From an uncultured Collinsella sp. (GTDB lineage Bacteria; Actinomycetota; Coriobacteriia; Coriobacteriales; Coriobacteriaceae), in the NCBI GenBank assembly GCA_959601045.1, contig CAUGNZ010000006.1:1-64000 (forward strand): a DNA stretch of 64,000 nucleotides, in the 5' to 3' direction. Both the position numbers and the translations under genes were made by a program. This document shows, piece by piece, positions 38,771 to 46,750 of this stretch (position 1 is the first letter of the stretch; each line of letters begins with the position of its first letter). A model generated the notes under the pieces. It saw only the letters and a program-made list of their open reading frames with translations, made no database searches and was not told the DNA's origin.

Positions 38771-39517
38771 ATGCTCGAAGGATTATTTGACGCCGACCGT
38801 TGGTCGACGACATTTCAAAACATGGGGCCCTTCTGGGAGGGCTTTGGCGTGACGCTACAGGTGGTCGTTGCCGGTCTGCTGCTGTCGCTGGTGCTGGGCA
38901 CGCTGCTGGGTGTGTTCTCTACCACCCGTTCGCGCGTGCTGCGCGCCATAAGCCGCGTGTACGTGGAGTTTTACCAGAACACCCCGTTGCCCGTGCAGGT
39001 GCTCTTTATGTACATGGCTGGTCCGCAGTTTTTGCAGGCCATAACCGGTGCCGACCAGCCGGTGCGCATCGCGCCGTTCGTGCTGGGCTTTTTGGGTGTG
39101 GGCCTGTATCACGCGGCCTACATCTCGGAGGTTATCCGCACCGGTATCGAGGCGGTTCCGCGCGGTCAGATGGAGGCGGCCCAGAGCCAGGGCTTCACCC
39201 GTGCGCAGGCATACTGGTACATCGTACTGCCCCAGACGTTCAAGATCATTCTGCCGCCGCTGTGTAACCAGGCGCTCAACCTGGTCAAGAACACGTCGGT
39301 GCTGGCGCTTGTGGCCGGCGGCGACCTTATGTATCGTTCCGACAACTTTGTGAGTCTGTACGGCTACCTGCAGGGATACATCGTCTGCTGCCTTATGTAC
39401 TTCATCATCTGCTTTCCGCTCGCCATGCTGGTGCAGTGGCTCGAGCGCCGCTCCAAGGAGCGTCCGCGCGGCGTGAGCCTGGCCGAGCTGGGGCTCGACA
39501 ACGTAGAGGAGGCCTAG
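38771..39517 (+). CDS. Amino-acid ABC transporter permease 1
   Basis: Integral membrane permease (HisM/GlnP type), 248 residues. ATG 38771 follows AAGGAAGGA; an in-frame start at 38738 overlaps the receptor gene and is rejected. The EAA-type loop is visible: EAVPRGQMEAAQSQGFTRAQ followed by VLPQTFKIILPPL. FYQNTPLPVQVLFMY is also a family segment. It pairs with the next gene to make a heterodimeric channel. Confidence 0.94.
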   Translation: MLEGLFDADRWSTTFQNMGPFWEGFGVTLQVVVAGLLLSLVLGTLLGVFSTTRSRVLRAISRVYVEFYQNTPLPVQVLFMYMAGPQFLQAITGADQPVRIAPFVLGFLGVGLYHAAYISEVIRTGIEAVPRGQMEAAQSQGFTRAQAYWYIVLPQTFKIILPPLCNQALNLVKNTSVLALVAGGDLMYRSDNFVSLYGYLQGYIVCCLMYFIICFPLAMLVQWLERRSKERPRGVSLAELGLDNVEEA

Positions 39518-39520
39518 CGC

Positions 39521-40159
39521 ATGGAAATCTTCAACGCGACCAACCTGCTCTACATTTGGGGCGGTTTTGTTAAGACCATCGAGATCTCGGCGCTGTCGAT
39601 CTTTTTCTCGCTCATCTTTGGCACGGTGCTGGCGCTCATTAAGAGCTATGCGCCCCGCCCGTTCCGTATTTTGGTGAGCGCCTATATCGAGCTGTTCCGC
39701 TGCACGCCGAACCTGCTGTGGATTCTGTTTATCTACTTTACGGTGCAGGGTTTGGACATTGTGATTTCGACCATCGCCTTTACGCTGTTTACCAGCGCCG
39801 TTATGGCCGAGATCGTGCGCGGCGGCCTCAACTCGATTCCGCGCGGCCAGTTTGAGGCAGCGCAGAGCCAGGGTTTTGGCTTCTTTGCCACCATGCGCTA
39901 CATCATTCTGCCGCAGACGTTTAAGACGATCATCCCGGCGCTGTTTAGCCAGTGCACGACCGTCATCAAGGACAGCTCGTATCTTTCGGGCATTAACGTG
40001 GCCGAGCTCATGTACACGGCAAACGTCGTGATGGCCCATGCGATCGACCTGTCGCAGGTGCTTATGCTCTACGGCCTGGTGTTTGCGATGTACTTTGTGC
40101 TCAACTTTGGTATCTCGCTGCTGGTGAGGGCTTATCAACGCCGCATAGTGGCGGCATAG
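39521..40159 (+). CDS. Amino-acid ABC transporter permease 2
   Basis: Second permease of the operon, 212 residues, same family as the preceding gene: SIPRGQFEAAQSQGFGFFAT then ILPQTFKTIIPALF forms the EAA loop that docks the ATPase. FRCTPNLLWILFIYFT is the matching N-terminal segment. It starts 4 bases after the previous stop, with GAGGAGG inside that gene as RBS. It is the last gene of the operon and is followed by a long hairpin. Confidence 0.94.
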   Translation: MEIFNATNLLYIWGGFVKTIEISALSIFFSLIFGTVLALIKSYAPRPFRILVSAYIELFRCTPNLLWILFIYFTVQGLDIVISTIAFTLFTSAVMAEIVRGGLNSIPRGQFEAAQSQGFGFFATMRYIILPQTFKTIIPALFSQCTTVIKDSSYLSGINVAELMYTANVVMAHAIDLSQVLMLYGLVFAMYFVLNFGISLLVRAYQRRIVAA

Positions 40160-40265
40160 CCTGGCTTTCCCTGGCACCCAACCTTGGCCTTCAAACCGTC
40201 GCTCGCGTACCAAAGTACGCGTCGTTCCTCTTTCAGGCCAATCTTGGGCACCAGGAAAACCCAGG
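40160..40265. repeat. Long imperfect hairpin after amino-acid transporter operon
   Basis: Outer arms 40160-40181 and 40244-40265 match at about 18 of 22; TTGGCCT/AGGCCAA continues the stem; the tip is GCGTAC-CAAA-GTACGC (40205-40220), perfect. The whole ~106-base segment could fold as one rod-like RNA. No T-run follows. Confidence 0.7.
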
Positions 40266-40326
40266 TACGGTATCGTGGGAATAACGGATAAACAGCTCTT
40301 TTCCCATTTGTTAGAAAGGAATCGCG

Positions 40327-40950
40327 ATGAGCGATCTGGAGAATAAGAAGAATCCTGTGGTCATTACCATCGCGCGCGACTTTGGCGCCGAGGGCCACGA
40401 GATTGGTCGCATGCTTGCCGACGAGTTGGGGATTCCGCTGTATGACAACGAGCTGCTGGTGCGTGCGTCGCTGCGCGCGGGCGAGTCGCTCGATAAGATG
40501 GCCGCCTACGACGAGCGTCTGGCTGTGGAGAACATGGCGTTTCTGCCCGACCGCTACGATGCGCGTTCGTACTCGGATAAGTTGTTCCAAAAGATGAGCC
40601 AGGTGATCTTGGACCTGGGCGAGACCGAGAGCTGCATTATCGAGGGTCGTCTGTCCGATTATCTGCTGCGTAACAACCCCAACCACATTGCTGTGTTGGT
40701 GACCGCACCCTTTGAGGATCGCGTCGAGATTGTGCGCAAGAAGCGTGGCCTTAACAAAAAGAAGGGCGCCAAGCTGGTCAAGCAGCAGCAGAAGGCGCGC
40801 GAGGCGTTCTATAAGCGCTATAGCGCCGGAAAGTGGAAGATGACGAGCGGTAAAGACATCGTCGTCAACCGCGCCAAGCTGGGCCGCGAAGGCTGCAAGG
40901 ACGTCATCGCGGCGGCCTACCGCTACAAGCTGGCGCAGCTCGAAGCCTAG
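40327..40950 (+). CDS. Cytidylate kinase-like protein
   Basis: A 207-residue P-loop-fold protein of the cytidylate kinase-like family. ITIARDFGAEGHEIGRMLAD replaces the classic Walker A: the GAEGHEIG loop lacks the GKST of true kinases, as in this family. CIIEGRLSDYLL and the APFEDRVEIVRKKRGL segment fit a nucleoside-kinase fold with a lid. Substrate is unknown; it should not be taken for the essential Cmk. RBS AGAAAGGA precedes the ATG. Confidence 0.83.
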   Translation: MSDLENKKNPVVITIARDFGAEGHEIGRMLADELGIPLYDNELLVRASLRAGESLDKMAAYDERLAVENMAFLPDRYDARSYSDKLFQKMSQVILDLGETESCIIEGRLSDYLLRNNPNHIAVLVTAPFEDRVEIVRKKRGLNKKKGAKLVKQQQKAREAFYKRYSAGKWKMTSGKDIVVNRAKLGREGCKDVIAAAYRYKLAQLEA

Positions 40951-40956
40951 CCGATC

Positions 40957-41000
40957 AAAACCACCACAAAGGGGACAGGCACCTTTGTGGTGGTTTTTGT
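40957..41000 (+). terminator. Repeat palindrome acting as terminator (copy D)
   Basis: AAAACCACCACAAAGG (40957-40972), loop GGACAGGCA, CCTTTGTGGTGGTTTT (40982-40997): perfect 16-bp stem followed by TG. It sits between convergent genes. An inverted copy of the same element is at 44061-44095. Confidence 0.85.
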
Positions 41001-41001
41001 T

Positions 41002-42408
41002 TTAGGCCGAGGGGAAGGCTTTGGTGAGACCGGCGCGCGTTTGCGTGTCGGTCTTTTGGTAGATAGAGCTCAGGTGGCGCTGTACCATGCGCATCGAGAT
41101 GCCGAGCTCCTCGGCGATCTGCTTGAGCGGGCGTTCATCCTGGGTCACGGCTATGAGCACGTCGACTTCGCGCGGGGTGAGGCCGTGGTCGGTGATGAAG
41201 GCCTGACGCTGCTCCTCGATACTCGGTACTGCCAGCGCCTCCTCGGCAAGCTGTTGATGTTCGCGCTCCTGCTCGGTTTGGGGCAGGCGGAACAAGCCGG
41301 CTGCCACGAATGCTGCGCAGGCGGCGACGAGCAAAACGAGCGCACCGATCATGATGAGAGCAACATTGCCTGAGGCCACAAGTGCCAGCGAGATGCCCGA
41401 CGTAGTGAACGCGCACACGTTGTTGGCTGCACGGCCCATGCCAGCCCATAGTGCGGGCGTATGCATGCGCGGCGCCAGCTGCGTAAACGTGGCGGTAAAG
41501 AACGTGACGAAAAAGCCCGAGCTCAGGTAAAAGACAATGAGGCCCAGGTTGGGATCGGCGCCGGCTTCCACGGTCAGGATGGAAATGGTCGAGAGCACGG
41601 CGATGCCGAGCATGACAAGTCCCATGTATCGGCGTTCGGCAAGATCAAAGATAATGCCGGCGGCAAGGCCGCTCGCCGCCAAAAAGAGGCGCGGCCATGT
41701 TTGCACGGCAATGGTGCCGTGGGCGTTGGAGAGCGTGACCACGTTGTCGAGGGTCGAGAACAAGCAGGCCAGAATCATGACGAGCGCGATGCTCCAACAT
41801 GCCTGTTTGGCGAGGGCGTGCGAAGGTTCGACAAAGGGATTGATAAGGGGGTTCGGGCTCTCAGTGGTCTCTTGAGGAACAGCGCCGAGGGCGGATATGG
41901 CGATAGTCGCTGCGCCAAGGACGATGAGCTCTGCGATGCCGCCGCAATTGAGCAGGTTGACGGCGAACTGCATCAGGATGCCCGCGGCATAGGCTGCTCC
42001 CGCACCGGTGGCGAGCTTGGGATCGTCTTGAAACGCCAGTGAAAAGGCGTGGTGCGCAGCGGCGCCCAGCAGGCCGAGTCCATAGAATGCCACGCAGCCC
42101 AAAATCTCGAGCGCAAGCAGGTCCGTGGGGGACTGAATTTGGGTTAGGCCCACGATGGCGATGGGAACGGCGGCGGTGTTGACGGCTGCCGGGGAGCGGC
42201 CTATGCGCTGTGCGAGTCCGAGCAGTGGCGCGTATCCGATAAAGCCGAGTACGCTCGCACCCAGAATAAAGCCCTGTGCGATTACAACGCGTTCGGCACC
42301 GGCGAGCAGCCCGACGTTGACGTCGAAACGAAACTCGGCGGCAAGGAAGGCGAAGGTGAAGAGCGCGAGTGCCAGAAGCGCGTTGATTTTAGGCCTGCTC
42401 AGGTTCAA
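41002..42408 (-). CDS. LuxR-family regulator with 12-TM membrane domain (TTG start)
   Basis: Predicted membrane-embedded transcription regulator. About 400 N-terminal residues form roughly twelve hydrophobic helices with an MFS-like look; the last 65 residues are a LuxR helix-turn-helix (LTPREVDVLIAVTQ, then LKQIAEELGISMRMVQRHLS). The frame is open to 42651 but hydrophilic there; TTG 42408 (LNLSRPKINALLAL) follows AAAGGA and gives 468 residues. This architecture is abundant in Coriobacteriia. Ligand and targets are unknown; it is divergent from a surface-protein gene. Confidence 0.88.
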   Translation of the reverse strand: MNLSRPKINALLALALFTFAFLAAEFRFDVNVGLLAGAERVVIAQGFILGASVLGFIGYAPLLGLAQRIGRSPAAVNTAAVPIAIVGLTQIQSPTDLLALEILGCVAFYGLGLLGAAAHHAFSLAFQDDPKLATGAGAAYAAGILMQFAVNLLNCGGIAELIVLGAATIAISALGAVPQETTESPNPLINPFVEPSHALAKQACWSIALVMILACLFSTLDNVVTLSNAHGTIAVQTWPRLFLAASGLAAGIIFDLAERRYMGLVMLGIAVLSTISILTVEAGADPNLGLIVFYLSSGFFVTFFTATFTQLAPRMHTPALWAGMGRAANNVCAFTTSGISLALVASGNVALIMIGALVLLVAACAAFVAAGLFRLPQTEQEREHQQLAEEALAVPSIEEQRQAFITDHGLTPREVDVLIAVTQDERPLKQIAEELGISMRMVQRHLSSIYQKTDTQTRAGLTKAFPSA

Positions 42409-42623
42409 GGACGGTCCTTTGGATAGACGGAATAATCGTGTCCTTGATTGTAGACCAGGTCGGTAGGGGGTGAGCCTTTCGGGGGGCGGGGCGCGCTTGG
42501 CAATCGTATGCTCGTTGCCTTTTGCGCTGGCAGATGCGCCACTTGAGAATTCGTGCCCCGGGGTCCGGCTATCTTCCCGTAACATGGTGTTACAGAAGCA
42601 CCCCTTACGACAAGGAGGCTCAC

Positions 42624-43784
42624 ATGCGAACGCAAATCCATGACAACTCAATCAACCACGGCCGTGCGTGCTCGTTCTCCCACGGAACATGGCGTCGCGT
42701 GGGCGCCAAGCTTGCCTGCGCGGGGGCCTGCGCGCTCATGGCCGGCCAGCTGCTGCTGCCGAGCGTGGCGCTCGCGACCGAGTGCGCGGATTCCTCCGCC
42801 GCGACGGGCGAGGTTGCCGCGGCTCTGGTGACGCCGGCAGTTGCGGAGGATGCGGCTCCGGCGACCACGCCTGCAACCGACGCTGCTCCGGCGGCACAAA
42901 CTGTCGCCGAACCTCAGCAGACGACTCCGGCTGACGCCGCCGATGAGTCTAACAATGCGGTACCCGCTGAACAAAACATTCCCAGTGACAACGCCGCCGC
43001 GCCGGCAAACGACGCCATTACGTCGCATGGTGTGACCGACGTGACAGATAAGACCGTCGATGGCGTGTTTGCGCCCAATGCGGCCAATATGCTGTGCGAG
43101 CAGCCGGTTGATGATTGGCAAACTATCGACGTTATCGAGATTGACGACGCCACCACCATCTTTAGGGCGGGCGATAAACCGGACTTTACGGCAGACACTC
43201 CGGCGGGCTCGAACTCCATTCTTCAGTGTGAGTTCTGGACGGGCAGCGATGGCAGTGAAGTGAACTCCGATATATTCTGGGACCGGAAAATCACCAACCA
43301 CATCGACGCTTTTAAATCTGGTGTGACCTATCGCTATGGCCTGTACTTTAAGCCGGCGTGGGATTTCTTCTTTACGTCTAACATTAAACTGATGGTCAAT
43401 GGCGTGGAGTGCAGTTATCGGGTGGATAAGGCAAGCGAGCATGCGCCTGTTCCCGGCTTGTTCCGTACGCTATGGCTAATCACCGACCTGACGTTTACGC
43501 CCGAGGCTAAGCCGGTCCCGGTCGACCCGGAGATGCCGGCGCCGCAGCCCGAGGTTAAGCCCGATACCAAGCTCGAGCAGAAACCGGAGATCAAGCCGGA
43601 GACCAAGCCTGCCGCAACCACCACGGTGACCAAGACGGTTGAGAAAACCACGCCGGCCAAGAAGTCCCACGCCGTCCTGGCTGCCACGGGCGATGCCACC
43701 GCGATGACGGTCGCCGCCCTGGGTATCGCCGGTGCAACCGTTGCCGCCGCCGGTGTCGCCGCGACCAAGCGCCGCAAGCGCTAA
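42624..43784 (+). CDS. Putative sortase-anchored surface protein
   Basis: No function recognised. The 386-residue protein starts at ATG 42624 after AAGGAGG. It has a signal peptide (about 1-48, hydrophobic core CAGACALMAGQLLLPSVALA), an Ala/Pro/Thr-rich stretch, a central folded region (about 160-295, with several Trp and aromatic residues), a Pro/Lys/Glu spacer, and a C-terminal signal LAATGD (from residue 352), hydrophobic helix and RRKR tail. LAATG is a variant of LPXTG. It is divergent from the LuxR gene, which may control it. Confidence 0.78.
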   Translation: MRTQIHDNSINHGRACSFSHGTWRRVGAKLACAGACALMAGQLLLPSVALATECADSSAATGEVAAALVTPAVAEDAAPATTPATDAAPAAQTVAEPQQTTPADAADESNNAVPAEQNIPSDNAAAPANDAITSHGVTDVTDKTVDGVFAPNAANMLCEQPVDDWQTIDVIEIDDATTIFRAGDKPDFTADTPAGSNSILQCEFWTGSDGSEVNSDIFWDRKITNHIDAFKSGVTYRYGLYFKPAWDFFFTSNIKLMVNGVECSYRVDKASEHAPVPGLFRTLWLITDLTFTPEAKPVPVDPEMPAPQPEVKPDTKLEQKPEIKPETKPAATTTVTKTVEKTTPAKKSHAVLAATGDATAMTVAALGIAGATVAAAGVAATKRRKR

Positions 43785-43819
43785 GTTTTGGTGACAGCTC
43801 CCATCCTCGGCTTCAGTAA

Positions 43820-44039
43820 AATCTCAATCTGTAATACCTGACCGTCCAAAACGGCCCTAGATGTTACAGATTTAGATGAATCGTCTGACCGCCGGCGCAA
43901 TGTCTCGATCTGTAACACGTAGCAAGGAATTTTGCCTCTTACTGTTACAGATCGAGATGAACAGGCGGATGTTCGCACAATATCTTGATCTGTAACAACT
44001 ACGATGCTCAACAGGGCCTAACTGTTGCAGATCGAGACA
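43820..44039. repeat. Array 1 of ~80-nt dyad units (three units)
   Basis: Each unit is a left arm like TCTCGATCTGTAACA, about 25 variable bases, then a right arm like TGTTACAGATCGAGAT. Left arms start at about 43822, 43903 and 43983; right arms at 43862, 43943 and 44023. The period is 80-81 bases. Arms diverge slightly (unit 1 has TAATA and a TTTAGAT end). The same unit forms array 2 at 61105-61403. Confidence 0.9.
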
Positions 44040-44060
44040 AAACGACCGGCCAGGCCTCCA

Positions 44061-44095
44061 ACCACCACAAAGGTGCCTGTCCCCTTTGTGGTGGT
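44061..44095. repeat. ACCACCACAAAGG element, inverted copy (E)
   Basis: ACCACCACAAAGG (44061-44073), loop TGCCTGTCC, CCTTTGTGGTGGT (44083-44095). This is the reverse complement of the element at 40957-40997, including its loop. The two copies face each other across the LuxR and surface-protein genes. Confidence 0.85.
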
Positions 44096-44113
44096 CGGGC
44101 GGCCGGCATAGAA

Positions 44114-44149
44114 AAAGTCCCCGCCGGGCGTGTGCTCAACGGGGACTTT
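44114..44149 (-). terminator. Terminator for nfnB on the minus strand
   Basis: AAAGTCCCCG (44114-44123) pairs with CGGGGACTTT (44140-44149); on the minus strand the stem is followed by TTTTTC. Confidence 0.8.
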
Positions 44150-44177
44150 GCCGTTGAGTGGCTAGCTCTGTAGGTGA

Positions 44178-45587
44178 TTACTCGCCCAGCAGGCTCTTGG
44201 TGATGGAAGCGGCGGCCTTCTTGCCGGCACCCATCGCCAGAATGACCGTAGCGGCACCGGTGACGATGTCGCCGCCGGCCCAGATGCGGGGATCGGTGGT
44301 CTGGCCGGTCTCCTCGTCGGCGACGATGTAGCCCCACTTGTTGAGCTCCATCTTGCCGCCGATCTTGGCTGCGAAGGGGTTGGCGTTGGTGCCGATGGCC
44401 GAGATCGCGACATCGCAGGGGATCTCCTCGATGGCGCCCTCGATGGCAACAGGACGACGGCGGCCGGACTCGTCGGGCTCGCCGAGCTCCATCTTCTGGA
44501 CCTTGACGGCGCACACGGAGCCGTCCTCGCCGGCGACAAACTCGAGCGGGGAGACGAGCGGCAGAACCTCGACGCCCTCGGCCTTAGCATGGTGCAGCTC
44601 GGCGCGACGGCAGGGCATCTCGTCCTCGGTACGACGGTAGGCGATAATGGCGTGCTCGGCGCCCAGACGCTTGGCGGTACGGACGGCGTCCATAGCCACG
44701 TTGCCACCGCCAAAGACGACGACGTTCTTGCCGTGCTTGGTGGGGGTGTCGTACTCGGGGAACTTGTTGGCCTTCATCAGGTTCACGCGGGTGAGGTACT
44801 CGTTGGCGAAGAAGACGTTGGGCAGGTTCTCGCCGGGGACGTTGAGGAACTTGGGCAGACCTGCGCCGGTCGCCACGTAGATGGCGTCGAAGCCCTGCTC
44901 GAACAGCTCCTCGGCCGTGGCCATGTTGCCCACGACGGAGTTGTACTCAAACTTGACGCCCATGTCCTCCAGGCCGTCAATCTCGCGCTTGACGACCGCC
45001 TTGGGCAGACGGAACTCGGGGATGCCGTAGACCAGCACGCCGCCGCCGGTGAAGAAGGCCTCGAAGACGGTGACGTCAAAGCCGTTGCGGGCGAGCTCGC
45101 CGGCGCAGGTGATGCCGGACGGGCCGGAGCCGACGACGGCGACCTTCTTGCCGTTCTTGGGGGCCATCTTGGGCGTGGAGGCGAGCTCGGGGCGGTCACC
45201 CAGGAAGCGCTCGAGCTGGCCGATGGCCACGGGCTCGGACTTCTTACCACGGATGCACTTGCCCTCGCACTGGTTCTCCTGCGGGCAGACGCGGCCGCAG
45301 ATGGCGGGGAGCATGGAGTCCTCGCGGATGGTATCGAGGGCGCCGCCGAAGTCCTTCTCGCGGATCTGCTCGATAAAGCGGGGGATGTTGATGTTGACGG
45401 GGCAGCCCTCAACACAGAACGGCTTCTTGCAGTTGAGGCAGCGCTCGGCCTCGGCCAGCGCCATCTCCTCGGTGAAGCCCTTGTCGACGGGGCGGAAGTC
45501 GCAGGCGCGCTCGGCGGCCGGCTCCTCGTTATCGGGGGTGCGGGGCGACTTCATATCGGCAACGAAACGACCATTAACTAGTGGCAT
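44178..45587 (-). CDS. nfnB: NfnB/GltD-like NADPH oxidoreductase large subunit
   Basis: Flavin and Fe-S protein of 469 residues in the GltD family. Two cysteine clusters at the N-terminus (ERCLNCKKPFCVEGCPVN and CGRVCPQENQCEGKC) bind 4Fe-4S centres; GSGPSGITCAGELARNGF binds FAD and GGGNVAMDAVRTAKRLG binds NADPH. The partner gene directly upstream encodes a PyrK/SudB-like reductase and overlaps by 10 bases, so together they look like electron-bifurcating NADH-dependent ferredoxin:NADP oxidoreductase (Nfn, also called SudAB) rather than glutamate synthase; no gltB is present. Role inferred from the pair. Confidence 0.88.
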   Translation of the reverse strand: MPLVNGRFVADMKSPRTPDNEEPAAERACDFRPVDKGFTEEMALAEAERCLNCKKPFCVEGCPVNINIPRFIEQIREKDFGGALDTIREDSMLPAICGRVCPQENQCEGKCIRGKKSEPVAIGQLERFLGDRPELASTPKMAPKNGKKVAVVGSGPSGITCAGELARNGFDVTVFEAFFTGGGVLVYGIPEFRLPKAVVKREIDGLEDMGVKFEYNSVVGNMATAEELFEQGFDAIYVATGAGLPKFLNVPGENLPNVFFANEYLTRVNLMKANKFPEYDTPTKHGKNVVVFGGGNVAMDAVRTAKRLGAEHAIIAYRRTEDEMPCRRAELHHAKAEGVEVLPLVSPLEFVAGEDGSVCAVKVQKMELGEPDESGRRRPVAIEGAIEEIPCDVAISAIGTNANPFAAKIGGKMELNKWGYIVADEETGQTTDPRIWAGGDIVTGAATVILAMGAGKKAAASITKSLLGE

Positions 45588-46417
45588 GCGCAGCTCTTTT
45601 CCTCATAGGCCTTGAGGGACTCGCCCTCTTCGGAACGGTAAGCGGCCTGGCGGGCACGAAGGTCATCCCAGTCGACCAGGGTGGCATCGAAGTCGGGGCC
45701 GTCGACGCAAGCAAACTTGGTCACGCCGCCCACCTCGACGCGGCAGCAGCCGCACATGCCGGTGCCGTCAACCATGATGGGGTTGAGCGACGCGGTGATG
45801 GGGGTGTCGTACTTCTGGGCGGTGAGGGTCGAGAACTTCATCATCGGAACGGGGCCGACGCAGAAGACCTGGCTCACGGCCTTGTCCTGCAGCAGGCGCT
45901 CCAGCGGAGCGGTGACAACGCCCTGCTCGCCGTAGGAGCCGTCGTCAGTGGTGATGTGGATGTGGTCCTCGTCGAGGAGCTCGCGGAACTGGTCCTCCAT
46001 GAGCAGGAGGTCCTTGGTGCGGGCGCCCATGATGGCATGCACCTCGTGGCCGGTCTCGACCAGGTGCTTGGCGACCGGGAAGGCAATTGCCAGGCCGACG
46101 CCGCCGCCAATGACGGCGCAGGGGCCCTCGGCCATCTCGGTGGGAACGCCCAGCGGGCCCACGACGTCGCGCAGTGACTCGCCGGCCTCATAGGTGGAAA
46201 GCATCTCGGTGGTCTTGCCGATCACCATGAAGATGAACTCGACCCAGCCCTCGTCACCGTTCCAACCGGCCAGGGTAAACGGGACACGCTCGCCCGTCTC
46301 GTTGGCGCGAACCATGAGGAACTGTCCAGCGTGCGCATGCTTGGCGATTGCGGGCGCCTCGATGCGGAACTTGAACACCTTCTCCGAGAACTGCGTCTTC
46401 TCCAGGATCTTATACAT
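45578..46417 (-). CDS. nfnA: Ferredoxin-NADP reductase subunit alpha (NfnA-like)
   Basis: Small subunit of the predicted Nfn complex, 279 residues. It has an FAD-binding ferredoxin-reductase domain (RVPFTLAGWNGDEG), a nucleotide-binding part (AVIGGGVGLAIAFPVAKHL) and a C-terminal 2Fe-2S cluster motif GMCGCCRVEVGG...FACVDGPDFDA as in PyrK. It ends CACH. RBS AGAGGGG precedes the ATG. It overlaps nfnB by 10 bases. Confusion with PyrK is possible from sequence alone, but no pyrD is adjacent. Confidence 0.88.
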   Translation of the reverse strand: MYKILEKTQFSEKVFKFRIEAPAIAKHAHAGQFLMVRANETGERVPFTLAGWNGDEGWVEFIFMVIGKTTEMLSTYEAGESLRDVVGPLGVPTEMAEGPCAVIGGGVGLAIAFPVAKHLVETGHEVHAIMGARTKDLLLMEDQFRELLDEDHIHITTDDGSYGEQGVVTAPLERLLQDKAVSQVFCVGPVPMMKFSTLTAQKYDTPITASLNPIMVDGTGMCGCCRVEVGGVTKFACVDGPDFDATLVDWDDLRARQAAYRSEEGESLKAYEEKSCACH

Positions 46418-46585
46418 AGAACCCCTCTCTTGTTAGGGCCGCCGAACCGTGCCTCCACGGAAATGGACGGTAGCCCGAGTAAAACCGTACGCGCACAGGC
46501 GTTGTGCAGACATACGGTGCAAATTATACCCTCATGGACATGCTGTTTACGTGTGTCTTCGGCGGTTGGGAGCAGGGTTTATCCA

Positions 46586-46631
46586 CTTTGGCCTACCAAA
46601 GGGGGAGAGGTTTATTTTGGTCGGTTTTATC
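46586..46631. repeat. GGTTTATTTTGG element, copy B
   Basis: 46592-46631 aligns with copy A (32354-32391): CCTACCAAAGGGGGAGAGG, then TTTATTTTGGTCGGTTTTATC. A local hairpin CTTTGG-CCTA-CCAAAG (46586-46601) is specific to this copy. The long-range arm pairing of copy A is lost. Confidence 0.75.
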
Positions 46632-46644
46632 AGGTAAAACGGCA

Positions 46645-46684
46645 AAGGGGGCCGGCCTCGGGTTGTGATGAGGCCGGCCCCCTT
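46645..46684. terminator. Bidirectional 15-bp terminator
   Basis: AAGGGGGCCGGCCTC (46645-46659), 10-nt loop, GAGGCCGGCCCCCTT (46670-46684): perfect. It lies downstream of pth on the minus strand; weak T-rich sequence follows in that direction. Confidence 0.8.
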
Positions 46685-46750
46685 GGGGCGCTATGTGTGT
46701 ATGGCAGTACGGGGTTTATTGCGATGCAGCCACCACGGCATTTCCGTAGA

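Larger units (their letters stand above)
43785..44177. other. 393-bp intergenic region filled with palindromic elements
   Basis: No gene. In order: three units of the TCTCGATCTGTAACA dyad array (43820-44039), the inverted copy of the ACCACCACAAAGG element (44061-44095), and the nfnB terminator (44114-44149) with an overlapping CTCAACGG/CCGTTGAG hairpin (44135-44158). Confidence 0.8.

Noticed and set aside
40327..40950. Essential cytidylate kinase Cmk
   Set aside because: The P-loop lacks the GKS/T of true Cmk and sequence fits the cytidylate-kinase-like family of unknown substrate.
42409..42651. N-terminal extension of the LuxR regulator
   Set aside because: Hydrophilic, Arg/Pro-rich, without an RBS; TTG 42408 has AAAGGA and begins the first membrane helix.
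43820..44039. CRISPR array
   Set aside because: The repeats alternate in orientation, are only 15-16 bases, and the stretches between them resemble each other instead of being unique spacers; no cas gene is near.
44178..45587. Glutamate synthase small subunit
   Set aside because: No large subunit gene beside it and an overlapping PyrK/SudB-like partner; Nfn is the better reading.
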